From an uncultured Coriobacteriaceae bacterium (lineage in GTDB: Bacteria > Actinomycetota > Coriobacteriia > Coriobacteriales > Eggerthellaceae): a stretch of 7,237 bases of DNA. Of the stretch, positions 6,348 to 7,237 are shown in pieces. Within the stretch, counting starts at the first letter, position 1; every line of letters starts with the position of its first letter. The position numbers and the translations under genes were made by a program. Location: the NCBI GenBank assembly GCA_902767025.1, contig CACXFZ010000100.1, positions 1 to 7,237 on the forward strand. Direction: 5' to 3'. The notes below the pieces were generated by a model. That model saw only the letters and a program-made list of their open reading frames with translations, ran no database searches and had not been told where the DNA came from.

Positions 6348-7237
6348 ATGAACGCGTTCAACGTAGAAACGATAAGGTCTATCGCGAAGTCGCTGGGCAG
6401 GTTCCTGGCCATCGCCGGCATCGTCGCTTTGGGCTGCGGCTTCTACGCGGGCCTGCGCATGTCCGGTCCCGACATGCGCATCGCCGCCGACCGGTTCTAC
6501 GACGGCACCAACCTCTACGATGTGCGCGTCCTGTCGTCGCTGGGCTTCGACGACGCGCAGGTGGATGCCCTGAAGCAGATCGAGGGCGTCGAAGCCGTGA
6601 TGCCTGCGAAATCGACCGACGTCATGACGATGATGGGCACCGACCAGTACGCGGTGCGCGTGAGCACCTTCGATGCGGATGCGGCGCGCTCGAGCACCTG
6701 TGAGGACGGCAACACCGTCGAGTCGTCCGACGATGCATACCTCAACAGACTCGTGCTCGCCGACGGAAGATGGCCCCAGTCGGCAGGCGAGTGCCTGCTT
6801 TCGGCAGACCGCGTGATGGTGTCGCCCATCAACCTGGGCGACAAGGTGGACGTGCTGTACGGGTCGCAGTCGCTCGACGAGGTCCTGGAGCGCACCACAT
6901 TCACAGTCGTCGGCCTGGTGCATTCCTCTTCGTACGCGTCTGCCGTCACGCAGGGCTCGACAACCTTGGGGTCGGGAAAGATCGAGCAGTTCATGTTCGT
7001 CACCGACGACAGCTTCGACGCCGATTGCCCCTACACCGAGCTGTTCGTCACCGTGCAGGGAGCGCACGACAAGTTCTCGGGATCTTCTTCCTACGAGGAC
7101 GTGGTGGGCAAGGTCGTCTCGAAGATCGAAGAGCAGGCGCCTGCGCTGGCCAACAGCAGGTTGGAATCGATCAAGCGCGATGCGCATGCGGAAATCGACG
7201 ACGAGGCCCAAGAGTACGAAGACAAGAAGGCCGAGGC
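6348..7237 (+). CDS. FtsX-like/MacB-type ABC transporter permease (3' end outside window)
   Basis: The frame is open from ATG 6348 to the window edge, giving 296 complete codons and no stop. AGGT (6337-6340) sits 7 nt before the ATG, and the start lies 16 nt after the ATPase stop, so the two genes are co-transcribed. The N terminus, ETIRSIAKSLGRFLAIAGIV (7-26), continues into ALGCGFYAGLRMSGPDMR, an opening typical of large Gram-positive FtsX-family permeases: a cytosolic amphipathic stretch, then one membrane helix (about 16-37). From about residue 40 it is a soluble, presumably extracytoplasmic domain of mixed alpha/beta character (IEGVEAVMPAKSTDV at 78-92, FTVVGLVHSS at 185-194). After about residue 270 the sequence becomes highly charged (RLESIKRDAHAEIDDEAQEY, then EDKKAEA), consistent with the beginning of an extracellular coiled coil seen in this subgroup. 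The remaining transmembrane helices should lie beyond the window. The substrate is unknown. Confidence 0.9.
   Translation, partial: MNAFNVETIRSIAKSLGRFLAIAGIVALGCGFYAGLRMSGPDMRIAADRFYDGTNLYDVRVLSSLGFDDAQVDALKQIEGVEAVMPAKSTDVMTMMGTDQYAVRVSTFDADAARSSTCEDGNTVESSDDAYLNRLVLADGRWPQSAGECLLSADRVMVSPINLGDKVDVLYGSQSLDEVLERTTFTVVGLVHSSSYASAVTQGSTTLGSGKIEQFMFVTDDSFDADCPYTELFVTVQGAHDKFSGSSSYEDVVGKVVSKIEEQAPALANSRLESIKRDAHAEIDDEAQEYEDKKAE

Noticed and set aside
1..7237. CRISPR array, insertion sequence, attachment site at the tRNA, toxin-antitoxin or phage genes
   Set aside because: No direct-repeat/spacer pattern, transposase or integrase frame is present, and no second copy of the tRNA 3' end occurs within the window.

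Overview
The window looks like chromosomal DNA of a high-GC Gram-positive bacterium, most likely Actinomycetota and probably Coriobacteriia (Eggerthellaceae-like). This rests on strong G/C preference at third codon positions, an ABC-F protein resembling the actinobacterial Uup-like type, a LysR regulator, a Gram-positive type FtsX-like permease and a surface protein with a Gly/Pro/Glu-rich tail. The assignment is inference from family resemblance; no database search was possible.

Layout, left to right. (1) Bases 2-619 (+) are the 3' part of a repetitive, probably extracellular protein ending in four 9-residue Gly/Pro/Glu repeats. (2) A perfect 9-bp hairpin (629-655) sits between this gene and the convergent LysR-type regulator (669-1595, -). 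(3) A threonine tRNA with anticodon UGU and an encoded CCA end (1624-1698, -) lies 28 nt upstream of the lysR start codon. It has a consensus TATAAT -10 box but no convincing terminator after it, so tRNA and lysR probably share a transcript. (4) A small MscS-type mechanosensitive channel gene (1818-2591, +) is transcribed divergently from the tRNA. It converges with the next unit, leaving only 5 nt between stop codons. (5) A minus-strand pair reads ABC-F ATPase (3620-5422, TTG start behind a full Shine-Dalgarno) followed by a membrane-anchored family 2 glycosyltransferase (2597-3595). (6) After a 207-bp divergent promoter region, a plus-strand ABC transporter operon starts: a MacB/LolD-like ATPase (5630-6331) and, 16 nt later, an FtsX-like permease (6348 to the window edge, incomplete).

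The genes do not form one obvious pathway. Envelope themes recur (surface protein, mechanosensitive channel, polyprenyl-phosphate-type glycosyltransferase, FtsX-type transporter), and the ABC-F protein is a ribosome-associated or translation factor candidate. No mobile element, CRISPR array, toxin-antitoxin pair or phage gene is visible, and no stretch over about 210 bp lacks a gene. I found no clear undescribed system. The most unusual points are the tRNA-lysR arrangement, the repeat tail of the surface protein without a visible wall anchor, and two nucleotide-binding motif variants in the ABC-F protein.
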